A DNA stretch of 64,000 nucleotides from NCBI GenBank assembly GCA_024734495.1, contig JALMQS010000073.1, forward strand, positions 3,174,921 through 3,238,920, in the 5' to 3' direction. The notes beneath the pieces were generated by a model. The model made no database searches and was not told the origin of the DNA. It saw only the letters and a program-made list of their open reading frames with translations. The position numbers were made by a program, and so were the translations under genes. Shown in pieces: positions 1 through 11,045 of this stretch. Numbering within the stretch: the stretch's first letter is position 1; each line of letters begins with the position of its first letter. Source of the stretch: Forficula auricularia. Its lineage: Eukaryota > Arthropoda > Insecta > Dermaptera > Forficulidae.

Positions 1-404
1 TTGAAGGTTCCTGAAAGAGGATTTTATTTTTTCTTTAAGTCTCCTTAGATCGCTCAATTTTTCGGAGTTTTTTTTTTAATTTTCCTTTCTTCTTTATAAC
101 TCTCTTATTCATATTCTTTTAATTATTTTTTTAACTTCTAACTTTGATGAGAGATAGATTAATAATTTGAAAATATTTTCTTTTAATTAGTCCCTCCGTT
201 TTTCTATTTTCCGACTGTTTAGATTTAAAATTGAAAGTGGCATTCCGAGAGTTCGAAGATGCGGGATCATCCCAAGGGACTAGTCGTCTTCTTACTCGGG
301 GTCACCAATGGGGTTCTTTTCCTGAATTTGTTTTAGTTTTGACATTGTTTTCGGATTTGGAAGTTAAAAATTTTTCCAGTCGCTTGTGGATTCCTCATCT
401 TCTT
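1..404. other. AT-rich stretch, nothing recognised
   Basis: No coding signature, tRNA-like box or clear repeat was seen on either strand. A 60-codon open frame at 231-413 has no recognisable motif and is not supported as a gene. Confidence 0.5.
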
Positions 405-566
405 GGTGTTTAGATAATCTGGAATGTTTTTCTTTAATTAACCATTTCGTTTATTTATTTTTCAACTATCCTTTATTGTTTTTAGCTCATTAATATTACT
501 TGAGTATATACAAGTACTACTCGATTAGGCAAGTCTAATTAAAGAAAAACATTTTAGATTATAAAT
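405..566. repeat. Small foldback (inverted repeat, about 32 bp arms)
   Basis: The left arm (405-437, starting TTTAGATAATCTG) is the reverse complement, with a few mismatches, of the right arm (534-566, ending TTTTAGATTATAAA). The loop is AT-rich. It is probably a MITE relic. No target duplication was identified. Confidence 0.55.
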
Positions 567-785
567 ACACCAACAGCTTGTTTACAAATTGTTTCTAATT
601 TGTCTTTCATAAACAACTCTGATAAATTTCGATTTGATCTATACTGTTATTTTCTATTCAATCAATAAACAAATAATAGATCCAAAAATCAATCCAATTT
701 ATCTACGACAAAACTAACTACAGAACTTGTACTATTATACGTCTCTACAAAAATAAAAATTAGTCAGATTTCATAATTTTTGTTA

Positions 786-871
786 GTAGCCACGGGGGGG
801 GGGGGGGAAAGAACATTTTTCTTTGTCGGTCGACCCTCCCTCCATGAAAATTTTCTGGCTACGCCACTGAA
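786..871. mobile_element. Degenerate MITE end with 14-G tract
   Basis: The right end reads CTGGCTACGCCACTG, the reverse complement of CAGTGGCGTAGCCAG, a terminal motif I associate with arthropod hAT-like MITEs. The left end keeps only TAGCCA, followed by a run of 14 G (794-807). The left terminus is incomplete and no 8 bp duplication is visible, so this is a worn copy. Confidence 0.45.
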
Positions 872-981
872 ACTAACATATTATTGTAATATTTATTCCA
901 TAAAGTGAAACTCACTGAAGTTTCCCCATGTTTTTGTAAATAAATATATGCCTAAGTATAGGTATATATATATATATATTA

Positions 982-1012
982 CTAACTGTGAAGCCCGCCT
1001 TTGCCATGGTAA
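982..1012 (-). mobile_element. Worn Helitron 3' end (family He1)
   Basis: Read on the minus strand, GGCAAAGGCGGGCTTCACAG is followed by TTAG and then T. This matches the 3' ends of the better preserved He1 copies (hairpin, about 6 nt, CTAG, then T at 28824), with one change in CTAG. Only the last 30 bp or so are recognisable. A (TA)n run lies at 963-980. Confidence 0.35.
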
Positions 1013-1030
1013 CATTGTTCATTTATACTC

Positions 1031-1620
1031 TATATTATACAGAAAATTTTTTTAAGCTCAACAGTGAAATGTTCATCTCAATCGGATGGGTACTTTTAAA
1101 GTTATTCCGTCAAAAATAAACAAAGGTTTCTTCTCTAACATTAGTATAGAATTTAATCTTTTATTTTTTTTAAGTTTTATTGTCGCCATAAAAATTCCTT
1201 TCTAAATAGAAATGAATGAATAAGTAAGCCATAAATAATAAATTAACATAGTGACCTGGAGAAGAGACAAATTACATACTGTTTATAAATATTTCGAGAG
1301 AATTAACAAATTGCAAGAAAAGTATCGAAATAAAAACAAATCAAAGTCTTTCAACAAGGTGATTTTATGTTCAAGTTGTATTATCTGCTAAACGGTCGCT
1401 CTAATCAAAAAAACATAAATAAGCATTTTTGTAGAGAATTTTATATTCTATAAATTTTGTTTGAACAATTTTTATCTGTCAGCAAGAGATATTTGCATAA
1501 AAAGAATTTGTTAATTTTTCACATTATGAAATTTTTGCGATGCTCGACTTCGGCAGGCATTTACTAGGAAGATTAATTTTTTAGAAACTATAGTTTGACC
1601 TTATTTTTTAATTTTCATTG
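1031..1620. other. AT-rich stretch, nothing recognised
   Basis: I saw no motif, repeat or coding signal here. Confidence 0.5.
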
Positions 1621-1621
1621 A

Positions 1622-1722
1622 TAAAGGCCTGAGTTGGTCGGGTCTGTAGAGCTTGCTTTATAATCATGATGAAGATGATGAAGGGGGATTCCCGAGTTCA
1701 AGTCCCGCTTACGGCAAACATT
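1622..1722 (+). repeat. tRNA-derived SINE-like sequence
   Basis: An A-box-like stretch (TGAGTTGGTCGGG) and a B-box-like stretch (GAGTTCAAGTCCC, about 1693-1705) lie at roughly tRNA spacing, with an ATGATGAAGATGATGA insertion between them. It looks like a degraded tRNA-derived SINE head rather than a functional tRNA, because an acceptor stem cannot be closed. No tail or target duplication was found. Confidence 0.4.
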
Positions 1723-1739
1723 TGACCTGCTAAAACCCG

Positions 1740-2260
1740 GTTCCAACAATAATGCTACTAACAGGCATCGGATTCATACTCTTCTTTTTATATAGCTTCA
1801 CCATTCTTTTTTTATTGTTAAATACATATCGAGCGAAAGAGAATAAATGAATGTGGATGTTGAAGTGAGTGGTTGTGTGCAAGAAAGCTTGCTTGATGAA
1901 CTGCTTGTAAAATTGGAAGCCGCATATTGACTTTTTTCCAAAAGATGAATGAATATTCCATTTCGCCAAGTCATCTCGAGATTTAATTGAATTGCACTGA
2001 TTGTAAGGAAAGCATTGCTCTCAATTAACTCGTCGCAATCAGAGTTATACTAACAGAAATTCAGCTTATAACTCTGACGACGGCCAAATGGAAACTGCTA
2101 ATTTCTAGTTACTATCATGTTTATGGAACTTGGATTAAATTTGTGTTCTGAATAATGGGTTTAAATAAATTATGACACTCTTCAAATTTTCTCAACTTCA
2201 AGAAAAACTTTCTCAAAATGATATCGATAAATAACGGCCATAAACCGAAGTCATAAAAAA
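1740..2260. other. No gene recognised
   Basis: A 79-codon open frame on the minus strand (1730-1969) shows no family signature. Nothing else is evident. Confidence 0.5.
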
Positions 2261-2261
2261 T

Positions 2262-2850
2262 AAGCTGACGTATTCGGATGTGGCCATCCACTTGACTTTA
2301 CCATATAACCTGGCTCCTAAAATTATTTATAATCATGTAGGGGAGTTAGTTTTTGCATTTTTAGATTTCTGGGGGTCCACTGATTATGTATACAAAATTT
2401 GGTTGAGTTTGGTAAATGGCCAAGATTTTCATTTTTTGACCCTACACCCCCCCCCCCCCCACCCTATTTTGGGCCGTTAGTTTTTGAATTTTTAGACTTC
2501 TGGGGGTCCACTGATTATGTATACAAAATTGTTTGAGTTTGCTCAAACGGCCTAGATTTTTAATTTTAACTCCCCTTCCACATTCCTTAATTTTGGGTCG
2601 ATATGCACCAAAATCTAATCAGATCTTAATCTCAATGGACCAAAACTACCTATGAAATTTGGTTTCGATATTCACACTGGGTTTTGAGCTAGCTCGTCCA
2701 CAAAAATTTGGTAATGCACAGCCTAACAGACAACCAGATAGACTAACAGACATTTTGACAAAACAATTTTTATCTCGAAAAATATAATTTTTTCGATGTT
2801 CACTTATTAGAGCTTTTTTGTAGACCAAAATGCCATGGTTTTGGTCAATC
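2262..2850 (-). repeat. Interspersed repeat family A, copy 1
   Basis: The minus-strand copy runs from GTGGCCATCCACTTGACTTT near 2280 to the body at about 2830. Family A shares a head (TTTACTTTACCATA with a short hairpin, then CAAGTATTGTAATCG), a body with GAGATAATAATTGTTTTGTC and a stretch of about 120 bp units each holding a poly-G or poly-C run, and a tail TATGGTAAAGTCAAGTGG. Here the homopolymer is the C run at about 2448-2461. There is no coding capacity. The head of this copy is missing. Confidence 0.75.
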
Positions 2851-3423
2851 CATTCATTCTCTCTTTATCAACAAGAAATAAGTAGGAATTTGATATCTCA
2901 AGTATTTGAAAGATATGAGACATATAGAGACATCCATTGGTATTTGTGTTTTAAGTAAATAGTAGGGAAGGGTCAAGTTTAGTAAGTCTAAATCTATTCT
3001 AATTTTACTAAATGAGTCTGAACAATGGAGTTTTAATGAAAAATAAATACGTTTTGAATAAGATCATCAGAGAAATTATTTTATTAGGTATCATGTCGAC
3101 ATATGCGAAAATAGAAGTATTGGCGAAAATCACAATAGGTGTTATATCTCTTTAAGATAGATAGAATTAATAATTACATCAGTGATGTCATCGCAAATTT
3201 AGCACTGAGAGAACACCGAAATTCCGAGTGACCAGGGGACTCAGGGGATCCACCCGGAAATTTTTCGAATTATATGTTCCAAATTATGCAGGGCTCCAAT
3301 TTTTTAACCCCTAAAATAAATAGATAAAATAAAAAACTCTCAAAACCAGTGCGGGAACGGCGCCCTAAATAACACCCCTGTGTAAAATCAACCTTATTCA
3401 TCCCTCCTGTCATCTAGGTAATA
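2851..3423. other. No gene recognised
   Basis: Nothing was identified. Confidence 0.5.
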
Positions 3424-3431
3424 GCAAAAAG

Positions 3432-3597
3432 CAAGGGGTGATCCGCGATTGGAAGTAGGTGTCCACCTCTTTGGAAGTATTTTGGAACTACTTGGAAATA
3501 TTTGGAAGTACTTGGGAATATTTGGAAGTACTTGGAAATATTTGGAACTACAAGTGGAAGTAGGTGTACAACATATTAGGTCGTGGTTCACCCCTCG
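3432..3597 (-). mobile_element. MITE family B, copy 1, with internal minisatellite
   Basis: Terminal inverted repeats CAAGGGGTGATCCGCG and CGTGGTTCACCCCTCG are flanked by an 8 bp target duplication, GCAAAAAG (3424-3431) and CCAAAAAG (3598-3605), with one mismatch. The interior is a tandem array of a 20 bp unit, reverse complement of ACTTCCAAATATTTCCAAGT, bounded by GGAAGTAGGTGTACAAC. An 8 bp duplication is typical of hAT-type (also P and Merlin) transposition. No transposase is present, so it is non-autonomous. Confidence 0.8.
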
Positions 3598-3605
3598 CCA
3601 AAAAG

Positions 3606-4636
3606 TTATCGGGGGAAAAAATCAATTCTCCCATACGAATAATTCATTTATTTTTACATTAACTAACTCTCTGATGTTTGCCAATATTTCTGTAAAAGTC
3701 AAATTATAGATACCATATTAGAAGTATACGTTTTCAAAACACTGTTCATTTAAATTATGTAGCTGAAACTGCCAAAAAGCGAGTAAGCTGGTTAAATTGA
3801 GCAATATCTCAATTAGATATCCCTACTATACAATGTGATTTGAAACAGCTGTTGGCTAATCAAAACCACTGGTCCTACAAAATTCCCTATGTGTCTGTCA
3901 AACAGATACATCGGGTTTAGGGTTAATGTAGGTAGCGTGGTCAGCAAATCAACTTTTTCAAAGTAGGTTAAAAGGTCAAAGTAGAAAACATTGTTCACAC
4001 TTTTGAACAAACATGCTAAATGCTTAAATGTTTGAAAGGATTTTTAATAAAAGCAAAATTTCAATTCATAAAATATTATCTGAGGAAATCTCGAAATAGT
4101 TCAGGTCAATAACGTTACATAAAACATCACGTTTCATATTTGTATTCATTCATAAACGTCTGTTTGGTGTCAGACGTCACGTTACCAGGAATGAATGGCG
4201 TTTGTTTAGTACGAGCGTTAATAGTTTAACGACGGCTATAAGATTCTTTTGTCTCGATAATTTTGGCTACTAATAAAATATAATAAGATAATAAATAATT
4301 TAATAACGAGAACAGCTATGAAAATATTTGGTCCTTAATAGGGATGGGGAGGTATTTAGAATCTCTTTATAAACTGCTCAAAATTAATTAATAAACCCAA
4401 TACAAAGAAAATTAAAATGAGGGAAGGGAATGCGATGAAAGAAATATAATATTACGTTATTACACATTAAATTGCTATTTAAAGTAAATATTATATTACA
4501 AACGATGCAGCCATATAGAAATATACTAAGAAAATAAAGACTCTTAACGATGTAATTAAAATTTAAAACAATGTGAAAAATTAGACCTATAAGCCATCAT
4601 CATAATATAGATATACTAATAATAATCAAAATATAT
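3606..4636. other. No gene recognised
   Basis: AT-rich sequence. No repeats shared with the rest of the window and no coding motif were found. Confidence 0.5.
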
Positions 4637-4639
4637 TTT

Positions 4640-5345
4640 ATTACTTTACCATAGAGGGTATGAGCAAGTATTGTAATCGTTCATGAAAGAAGTGTTTTTT
4701 TTCGAAATATCTCAAAAACCACTGAAACTATTTTGATTAAAAAATTTGGGCGAAACCATGACATTTTCTACAAAAAAGCTCTAATAAGTGAACATCGAAA
4801 AAATTATATTTTTCGAGATAATAGCTGTTTTATCAAAATGTCTGTTGGTTAGTTATTCTGTTAGTCTGTTAGTCTGTGCGTTACCAAATTTTGTGGACGA
4901 GCTATCTCAAAAACTAGTGTGAATATCAAACCAAATTTCACACGTAATTTTGGTGGATTTAGATTAAGAGCTGATTAGATATTGGTGCATATCGACCCAA
5001 AATTAACGGGGGCACGGTTTAAAATTTAAAATTATAATATTTTCAAACTAAAAAAACAAGAAAAATGAAATATACTATAAAATGAACCTATAATAACGCC
5101 CCCAGAGGGGGTGGGGGTGGGGTAAAAAATGGAAATCTAGGCCCTTGGACCAAATTTAACCAAATTTTGTATACTTAATCAGTGGGCTACCAGAAGACTA
5201 AAAATGCAAAATCTAACCACCCAAAATGTGGGGTGGGGGGATTTTTAGGGTCAAAAATGAAAATCTAGGCCCTTGTACCAAACTCAACCAGAAGAGTATG
5301 GTAAAGTCAAGTGGATGGCCACATCAGAACGTGACAATTTATTTT
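4640..5345 (+). repeat. Interspersed repeat family A, copy 2 (near full length)
   Basis: It contains the head (TTACTTTACCATAGAGGGTATG), the central body shared with copies at 22.3, 37.8 and 63.4 kb, two poly-G-bearing units (5104-5122 and 5230-5240), and the tail TATGGTAAAGTCAAGTGGAT ending near GACAATTTATTT. The outer ACTTTACCATA and TATGGTAAAGT are inverted copies of each other. No open frame is conserved among copies. Confidence 0.75.
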
Positions 5346-5488
5346 TATTTGTATTCGAATTTTTTTTTTTAATTTTTCATTTAACATTAAAATTATTATA
5401 AAACTAAGATTTGAGAATCTTTCTTTCGAAAATAGTTGGAATGTTTTTCAAAAAATTAGCTCAAGATAAAAATCAATGTATATTAGTA

Positions 5489-5583
5489 GAGAAAGAATTT
5501 AATTTTTAGTACAGATTCCCCAATATAAAAATATTTCTACTAAAATCATAGATTTTGCCCTAAAAATTAAATTCTTTCTCTAT
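5489..5583. repeat. Small hairpin
   Basis: AGAGAAAGAATTTAATTTTT at 5489 is repeated inverted at 5561-5583. No further features are visible. Confidence 0.6.
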
Positions 5584-5632
5584 TAAAGAGGTCCTTTCGC
5601 CGCCAATGTTAAATAAAAAATATTAGTTACTT

Positions 5633-5921
5633 AACTTCCCTATGAGGTTTAATAAGTCACAATTGTGAAAGTTATATTTTCACTATTTAGGTCAAGGAAA
5701 TTGAAAGGAAATTAATTAAATTTTTCTTCTTTTTCTCTTTATCTTGTTTGTTCTTTTAATTTAAATTTTTACAGATTGAGACAGTTTCAGCAACCATTAG
5801 TCGCCATCTTCAGTCTAAAATACAAAAAATAGTAAGTACTGTGAATCACATTTCATCTCCAAAAGAAGTCAATTTAGACAACACCCCTCAAATTGTGACT
5901 TATTAAACCTCATAGGGAAGA
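5633..5921. mobile_element. Non-autonomous inverted-repeat element, about 290 bp
   Basis: The terminal inverted repeats of about 30 bp begin CTTCCCTATGAGGTTTAATA on the left and end TATTAAACCTCATAGGGAAG on the right. The interior has no coding potential. The superfamily is unassigned because no target duplication is clear. Confidence 0.6.
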
Positions 5922-5984
5922 TTAGAAATTAAAATATTAAGTCTATTCAGTATTCACTCAAAAAAAATATTAGATTATATAACT

Positions 5985-6087
5985 ACTATAGTATAGTATA
6001 GTATAACTTCTATAAACTATGATTTCTTTATAATAGTTTAAGTCTCTATGCTTTGGTGAAGTTTAAGTCTCTATGCTTTGGTGAAGT
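5985..6087. repeat. TATAG microsatellite and 26 bp tandem duplication
   Basis: A TATAG run near 5985-6005 is followed by two adjacent copies of a 26 bp unit containing TCTCTATGCTTTGGTGAA (6036-6087). Confidence 0.7.
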
Positions 6088-6543
6088 TCCAATCCCACAT
6101 TAGCGAGCAAATTCTTGAAAATACAATTTTTTAAAATATAAACTTTTTCTTAGAGTCTTGCTTCACATTCATAAGTCCTAAACATTCCAGAATACCATTT
6201 ATTGACGTATATCTGTCACATTTTAAAATAAATCTCATGCATCTATTTTGTTAGAGTTGCAGCTTATCAATATTCTCCTGAGTACCAAAATATAATATTG
6301 TAGAACAGTAAGAGAAACTAGCACTAATAGCACTATAGTTCTATATACCTTAATTCTAGTGTTCATATTCAAATTATTACAAGCTCCAAAGTATTGCAAT
6401 TTTCTGTTTACATTCTTCAAGAGCTCACTATGGTGACTCTTATTACTTTACAAACACTTGAAAACAATTCCGGAATTAGGGGTGCTAAAACGATAGGATG
6501 TATTCAAATGTGAATAACCAATGAAAAATATCTAATCTAGATG
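6088..6543. other. No gene recognised
   Basis: Nothing was identified. Confidence 0.5.
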
Positions 6544-6551
6544 GTTTAATC

Positions 6552-7060
6552 CAGTGGTTCCCAACCTTTTGTGGCCCATCTCCCCTTTCTGGAGGTTGAC
6601 TAACACTTATCGCCACCTTTTCATTTTCATTGTATGCCTAATTTTAATTTGAAGTAAACTATAAATAATAAAGAGGTTTTATTATTTTAAACAATTTTAT
6701 TACCGTATATACAAAAAAAAGCAAAGTAGTTTTATCCGGTCGCTCTTAAATAAAATAGAAAAAAAAATGTACATTTTTTACAGATTTTTCTGAAGAAGAA
6801 AGAAGTGAAATAATTAACTAAGATCATTGACGTACATTTAAAAAACAGGAGTACATGTTTCCATTTTTAAATTGGAATCTGTAAAAATTAAGAAAGTTGA
6901 CAGTTAAAATTTGAAAAAATAATACAATAATAAATTCTACTGTACAGTATTATTTTAATTTTTCCCCCTTTGAATACTCATCGCCCCCCACTTATTTATT
7001 TCCCCATTGATAACCCAAATGCCCACTTGGGGGCGATCGCCCACAGGTTGGGAACCACTG
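6552..7060. mobile_element. hAT MITE, 509 bp, intact ends
   Basis: Terminal inverted repeats CAGTGGTTCCCAACC and GGTTGGGAACCACTG are flanked by a perfect 8 bp target duplication GTTTAATC (6544-6551 and 7061-7068). Both features are diagnostic of hAT transposons. The interior is AT-rich without transposase. The perfect duplication suggests a comparatively recent insertion. Confidence 0.93.
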
Positions 7061-7068
7061 GTTTAATC

Positions 7069-7790
7069 CAAAACCATCTACTTCTCTAATATTTATCAAG
7101 TTTTTATTTTTTGTTCTACATACTTTTCTTTATTGTTGACTATTTATTAATTTAATTTAATTTAATTATGATATACGTCTCGTAAATAGTACTCAACCCT
7201 AACTCAATGTTATCTTTATAAAGTGTAGCGCTATTTAAACAAAAAAGTAAATATATATAGAGAAAAAGGGCAGACATTATTTGTATTGCTCTTTTGTTTA
7301 GATTACCAATAAAAGTAAGAGTAGATAAGTAAAAATAAATAAAAAAAAAAGTATAAATAAAATAAAATCTAAACATAACCTTTATTTTGTTTTTGTAAAA
7401 AAAGCTTATATATAAATTCGAGGTATAAAACTGGAATATCTATCTATTCGGCATGTACAATTGAACATACAAGAAAATATTTGACTTGCAAACTGAATGA
7501 TACTCGTAAAATATGTGGCTAACAGAAAAAGCATAAATAAAAAAAATCATATGAAATTTGTTTTTATTTGATATTTCCTAGAGATAGAACGAAAAGCCAT
7601 GTCAAATATCTAGAATTCAAAGTGTAGTATTTATTCATTTTTTTGCCAAGAGTGGATTTATTCAATTTATTATTAATTTTTATTAAAAAAATAACTATTT
7701 TTCAGTAGAGGGACCAAACGTTTTTATAGTGTGTTTAATCCGGGTTGTTCAAGCATGCCCGATGAGAGGAGTGGGGAAGAAGAGGGGTAG
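7069..7790. other. No gene recognised
   Basis: A 74-codon minus-strand frame (7152-7376) is low-complexity and hydrophobic and is not supported as a gene. Confidence 0.5.
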
Positions 7791-7794
7791 TTAC

Positions 7795-7835
7795 CCCCTG
7801 GCCGAGCCCGAAAGGGGCCCGGCACTACCACTGTT
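7795..7835. repeat. GC-rich hairpin, possible Helitron end
   Basis: GGCCGAGCCCGAAAGGGGCC forms a GC-rich stem-loop in AT-rich surroundings and resembles the hairpin-plus-short-spacer layout of the Helitron ends nearby. No CTRR terminus is clear. Confidence 0.3.
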
Positions 7836-7870
7836 AAATAAATTTTTGTACTACGAAAATCTATTACTTA

Positions 7871-8363
7871 TCACATACTACTAAAGCGCATTTGTGCCTG
7901 ACTCTGTTTGTAACTACCTATGTCCGTCCCCCCAAGGGTGGGGGTTGGGAGATGGGGTCCAGGGGGCTACTAAACGGCATTTGTCCCCGTGTCTTTACCT
8001 ATATCATCACATACTACTAAAGGGTATTTGTCTTTGTCACTGTATGTACCTATGTTTCTACGTAGGGTGGGAGTCCAGGGGGATACTGAAGGGGATTTGT
8101 GCCTATGTCTGTACCTATATATATAATACCTATTTGGGGTTGGGGTACAGGGGTGAGGGCTGGGGTCCAGAGGAAAGGTGGGGGTCCAGGGGGTAGGTTT
8201 ATTGGGTTGGAGGGTGATCAGAGGAGGGGGAAAAATTTCGGAGAGTCGGTGGGATGGAGAGTGGTTGGAGATAGAGGAGAGGGAGTGTTCAAGTGAAGGG
8301 GGGTCCAGAGGGCGAACCCCCTTGGCTAGCAAGAGGCCCACCGAAGGCGGGCCTTGCAAGTAG
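7871..8363 (+). mobile_element. Helitron (non-autonomous), family He1, complete
   Basis: It starts TCACATACTACTAAAG directly after A (7870). It ends with the hairpin GGCCCACCGAAGGCGGGCC, a short spacer and a degenerate CTAG (GTAG), followed by T. The 5' TC, the 3' hairpin, the CTRR end and A^T insertion without target duplication are the Helitron signature. The GC-rich interior has repeats of GGGGTCCAGGGGG. Several long open frames here are by-products of GC-rich repetition, not genes. The family is confirmed by a second complete copy at 28824-29509. Confidence 0.82.
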
Positions 8364-8454
8364 TTATAAATAAAAATATAAAATAGCCAAATTAAGTAAC
8401 AAATCATATTAAGTTATGGATTTATAGCTACGAAATTAATATAGCAAGTATCAA

Positions 8455-8745
8455 TTTTGTTAATGGAGAATGGTGTAGATCCTTGGTGAATCATATTTTA
8501 ATAAAGTAAAGACAATTTAAATAAAATTTTTTAAAAATATAAAATTCTAGGTAGGTTTCACCAAAATAAAAGACAAAATGCTTAATTATTAGCATGACTC
8601 TATATATATTTCGAGATACGAGCCCATCTTCAGTTTTCTCTTTGAACTCCTGAAGATGGGCTCGAAATATATTATATATAGAGTCATGTTAATAAGTAAG
8701 CATCTTGTCTTTTAAACCTACCTAGAATTTTATATTTTTTTTTTA
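8455..8745. repeat. Foldback family E, copy 1, with hammerhead-like core
   Basis: The inverted arms (about 8545-8630 and 8645-8740) share TTCTAGGTAGGTTT and TATAGAGTCATG. The right arm holds CTGAAGA (8650-8656), a short GC stretch and GAAA (8664-8667), in the order seen in hammerhead ribozymes, although stem II is poor here. The outer part (GGAGAATGGTGTAG) is shared with copies at 46.4 and 49.2 kb. Confidence 0.6.
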
Positions 8746-9776
8746 ATTTTCGTTACTTTATAGAAAGTATCTTTGACTTAGATTCAAAGGGGTCCATTAG
8801 GGGCAGTAAATTTTTTTGGAGATTATTTTTTGCAGAGTAGTAGAGTTGTTTAATTTCCAAGGGATAAAAAGCCTGTCTTTTTTTGATGTAAATATATTAT
8901 CGTCATCATAGGATAAATAGTACCTACAAATATTGGTTTAATACATCAACTCATCTCCACCTTTATGTATATTCTAGTGATCTGTAGTGTGTGATAGTTT
9001 TCTAAGACTTTCCAGATAGCATACCATAAATGCTGCAAAGAGCCATAACTCTCTCCCTTTCAGGGATGTTTAAGATATACATAGTACATGAGTATCTACT
9101 ATAAGATGAAATCCAGGTTAGGGTATTATTCCCCTGATAATATAGGTGGTGGGGGAAATAGAAGCTCACATGGGCAGGGTCGCTAAGTCCCTGAAGTAGG
9201 TCTCTCCTCCAGCGGGATCGTGAAGGAGTACCTACCAATTTATTAAATAGAAAACAATGATTTATTATTTTAATGTAATTTTGCTGTTCTATTTATAGTA
9301 AAAGAAAGGCCTTTAGAGCAGAGTTGGTATTGACTATCAATCGCTTCCCGATCCATCACTTAAACTTCTATTATACCTTATATAATATGTTTAGTAAGTT
9401 CTAATATTTCAGATTAGGGCTCACATTGATGTTGCTATGATATGCCTGTGACAGGTGTTGCAGTTTTGTAAGGGTTGGACTTTATTCAAGGTAATTATTA
9501 TTTCGGATTTTTGTATGATGTATCTTTGTATGTGTTTATTTATAATTAAAATGTCTATTATACCTTATATGCAGCCAGTTGATGGCGCTGTATGTTTTCA
9601 CAAGTTTGGTGGTGTGCCGTCTTAGGCGAAAAACATGTACATTGTCCACCCATTAACAGTATACACAATAAAATACTAAAATTAGTTTAGTGTTCACTTG
9701 ATTTTTACTTAGAACCAAAAGTGTTCCCCAAGACCTCCAAAATTTTTACCACAAAATATTCTAATATATCTTCTTC
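8746..9776. other. No gene recognised
   Basis: Nothing recognised. Minus-strand frames at 9002-9238 and 9709-9930 carry no family signature, and the second overlaps the MITE at 9780. Confidence 0.5.
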
Positions 9777-9779
9777 TTA

Positions 9780-9860
9780 GGGCCAGTTGTACAGTATGTC
9801 GGTTGGTAAACTCTTTGTCAACGTTTAAAAATAGTTTACCAACCGACATACAACTGGCCC
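9780..9860. mobile_element. Tiny MITE (81 bp) with TTA target duplication
   Basis: Terminal inverted repeats begin GGGCCAGTTGTA and end TACAACTGGCCC, with near-complete pairing across the element. It is flanked by TTA on both sides (9777-9779 and 9861-9863). A TTA (TWA) duplication suggests the PIF/Harbinger superfamily. It is too short to carry any gene. Confidence 0.75.
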
Positions 9861-9887
9861 TTAGAGTGCCATGCCCGAAACGGGAGT

Positions 9888-10100
9888 CTGCGTATCTCCG
9901 CATATACCTGTGTTTAGTTGTTTTACACAAATATACGGGACCTAATTTTTAACGCGATTCCGAACGGCTAGTTTGGAGAGGTTGACTAGGCAATTATACT
10001 CTTGGCAGTTTCTTATTGGTTTCCAAGAGGAGGCGACTGCAAATATCAGCATACTTAGGTCACTGGGCCGACACTCTAACCACAGACCCACAATCGTCTT
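9888..10100 (-). repeat. tRNA-derived SINE, copy 1 (family S)
   Basis: On the minus strand it starts with an A-box-like GTGGGTCTGTGGTTAGAGTG, and the body includes CCTCTCCAAACTAGCCGTTC. The same body occurs at 61242-61490, where the B box is also kept. In this copy the B-box segment is deleted, so it should be transcriptionally dead. The 3' end lies near 9888. Confidence 0.7.
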
Positions 10101-10104
10101 CTAA

Positions 10105-10685
10105 TATTTAGGGGCCTTTAAAATTAAGCTCTTTGTGAAGGAAGCCTGAAAATAAAGGGAGTTGCCCTCCCGGGTCTGGAATTGTTCTCTACAGCTCAGG
10201 ATATGAGGCATGGTCACAATGTTGGCAAAAATATAAATATATTCTAATCCAATCAGCAATATTCACTTAGTAAAATTAAGTATGATTTCCCCGTTTGAAT
10301 TTCAATTTATTCCATCCCCGTAGCAGAGTTTAAATGAATGCGTGACTATTTTCATTTAGGAAGATGGACCTCCAAACATCCAAACGTCCAAACGTTCTCT
10401 TGACATCCCCGAACGCAATTCCGAAAAGAGTGATTAAATTAATAGGAAATTAATTATATATAGAGAATACGATGTTGGTTCAAGGAGAAACATTATAATA
10501 AATTAGTGAATTAGGATTCTAGGTGTGTTTCATGTAATAATTTTTTTACTCATTTTATTATATAACACACATCTAGAATTTTAATCATTAATTTAAAAAA
10601 ATACATGGTTTTGACAGCAACGTTGATTCTTTGACCCAATGTAGAAACATTGTCATCAGCTCACTTTTTATTTCTTTACCATATT
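10105..10685. other. No gene; weak hairpin inside
   Basis: An imperfect inverted repeat around 10490-10600 (TAGGATTCTAGGTGTG versus CACATCTAGAATTTTAAT) is the only structure seen. Confidence 0.4.
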
Positions 10686-10689
10686 TATC

Positions 10690-11045
10690 AACTATTTCTC
10701 TTAAAATTTAATGGTACAAAAAGAAAGATTTTTCGAGTTTCCTTGACGAAATTATGATTTCCTCTATCTTTATGAAATAATACTCTTCTAGAAATAAGTA
10801 TAATCCCTTCGAAATTCAAATATTTATTTTCTAAAAAATTGGAAACCTGATGATAAGGGGGACCCTTATCTACTATCTCTTAAAATTTAACGGTACAAAA
10901 AGAAACACTTTTCGAGTTTCCTTGACGAAATTATGATTTCCTCTATCTTTATAAAATACTCTACTAGAAATAAGTATAATCCCTTCGAAATTCAAATATA
11001 TATTTTCTAAAAAAATTGGAAACCTGATGATAAGGGGGACTCTTA
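10690..11045 (+). repeat. Tandem duplication, family F, two units of about 180 bp
   Basis: Two adjacent units (about 10690-10868 and 10873-11045) share TTTCGAGTTTCCTTGACGAA, AATCCCTTCGAAATTCAAAT and CCTGATGATAAGGGGGAC. The same two-unit arrangement occurs inverted at 52605-52870. It has no coding potential. Because the dimer form recurs at two loci, it probably moved as a dimer or expanded from one. Confidence 0.8.

Noticed and set aside
1622..1722. Functional tRNA gene
   Set aside because: A box and B box are degenerate and no acceptor stem closes; the same holds for the tRNA-like patches at 14.5, 59.98 and 62.5 kb.
3394..3709. Open frames on both strands with repeated WKYLGI or IPKYFQI
   Set aside because: The same minisatellite in MITE B1 read in two directions.
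7894..8407. Several overlapping long open frames on both strands
   Set aside because: They lie inside Helitron He1, are GC-rich and repetitive, and occur in many frames at once.
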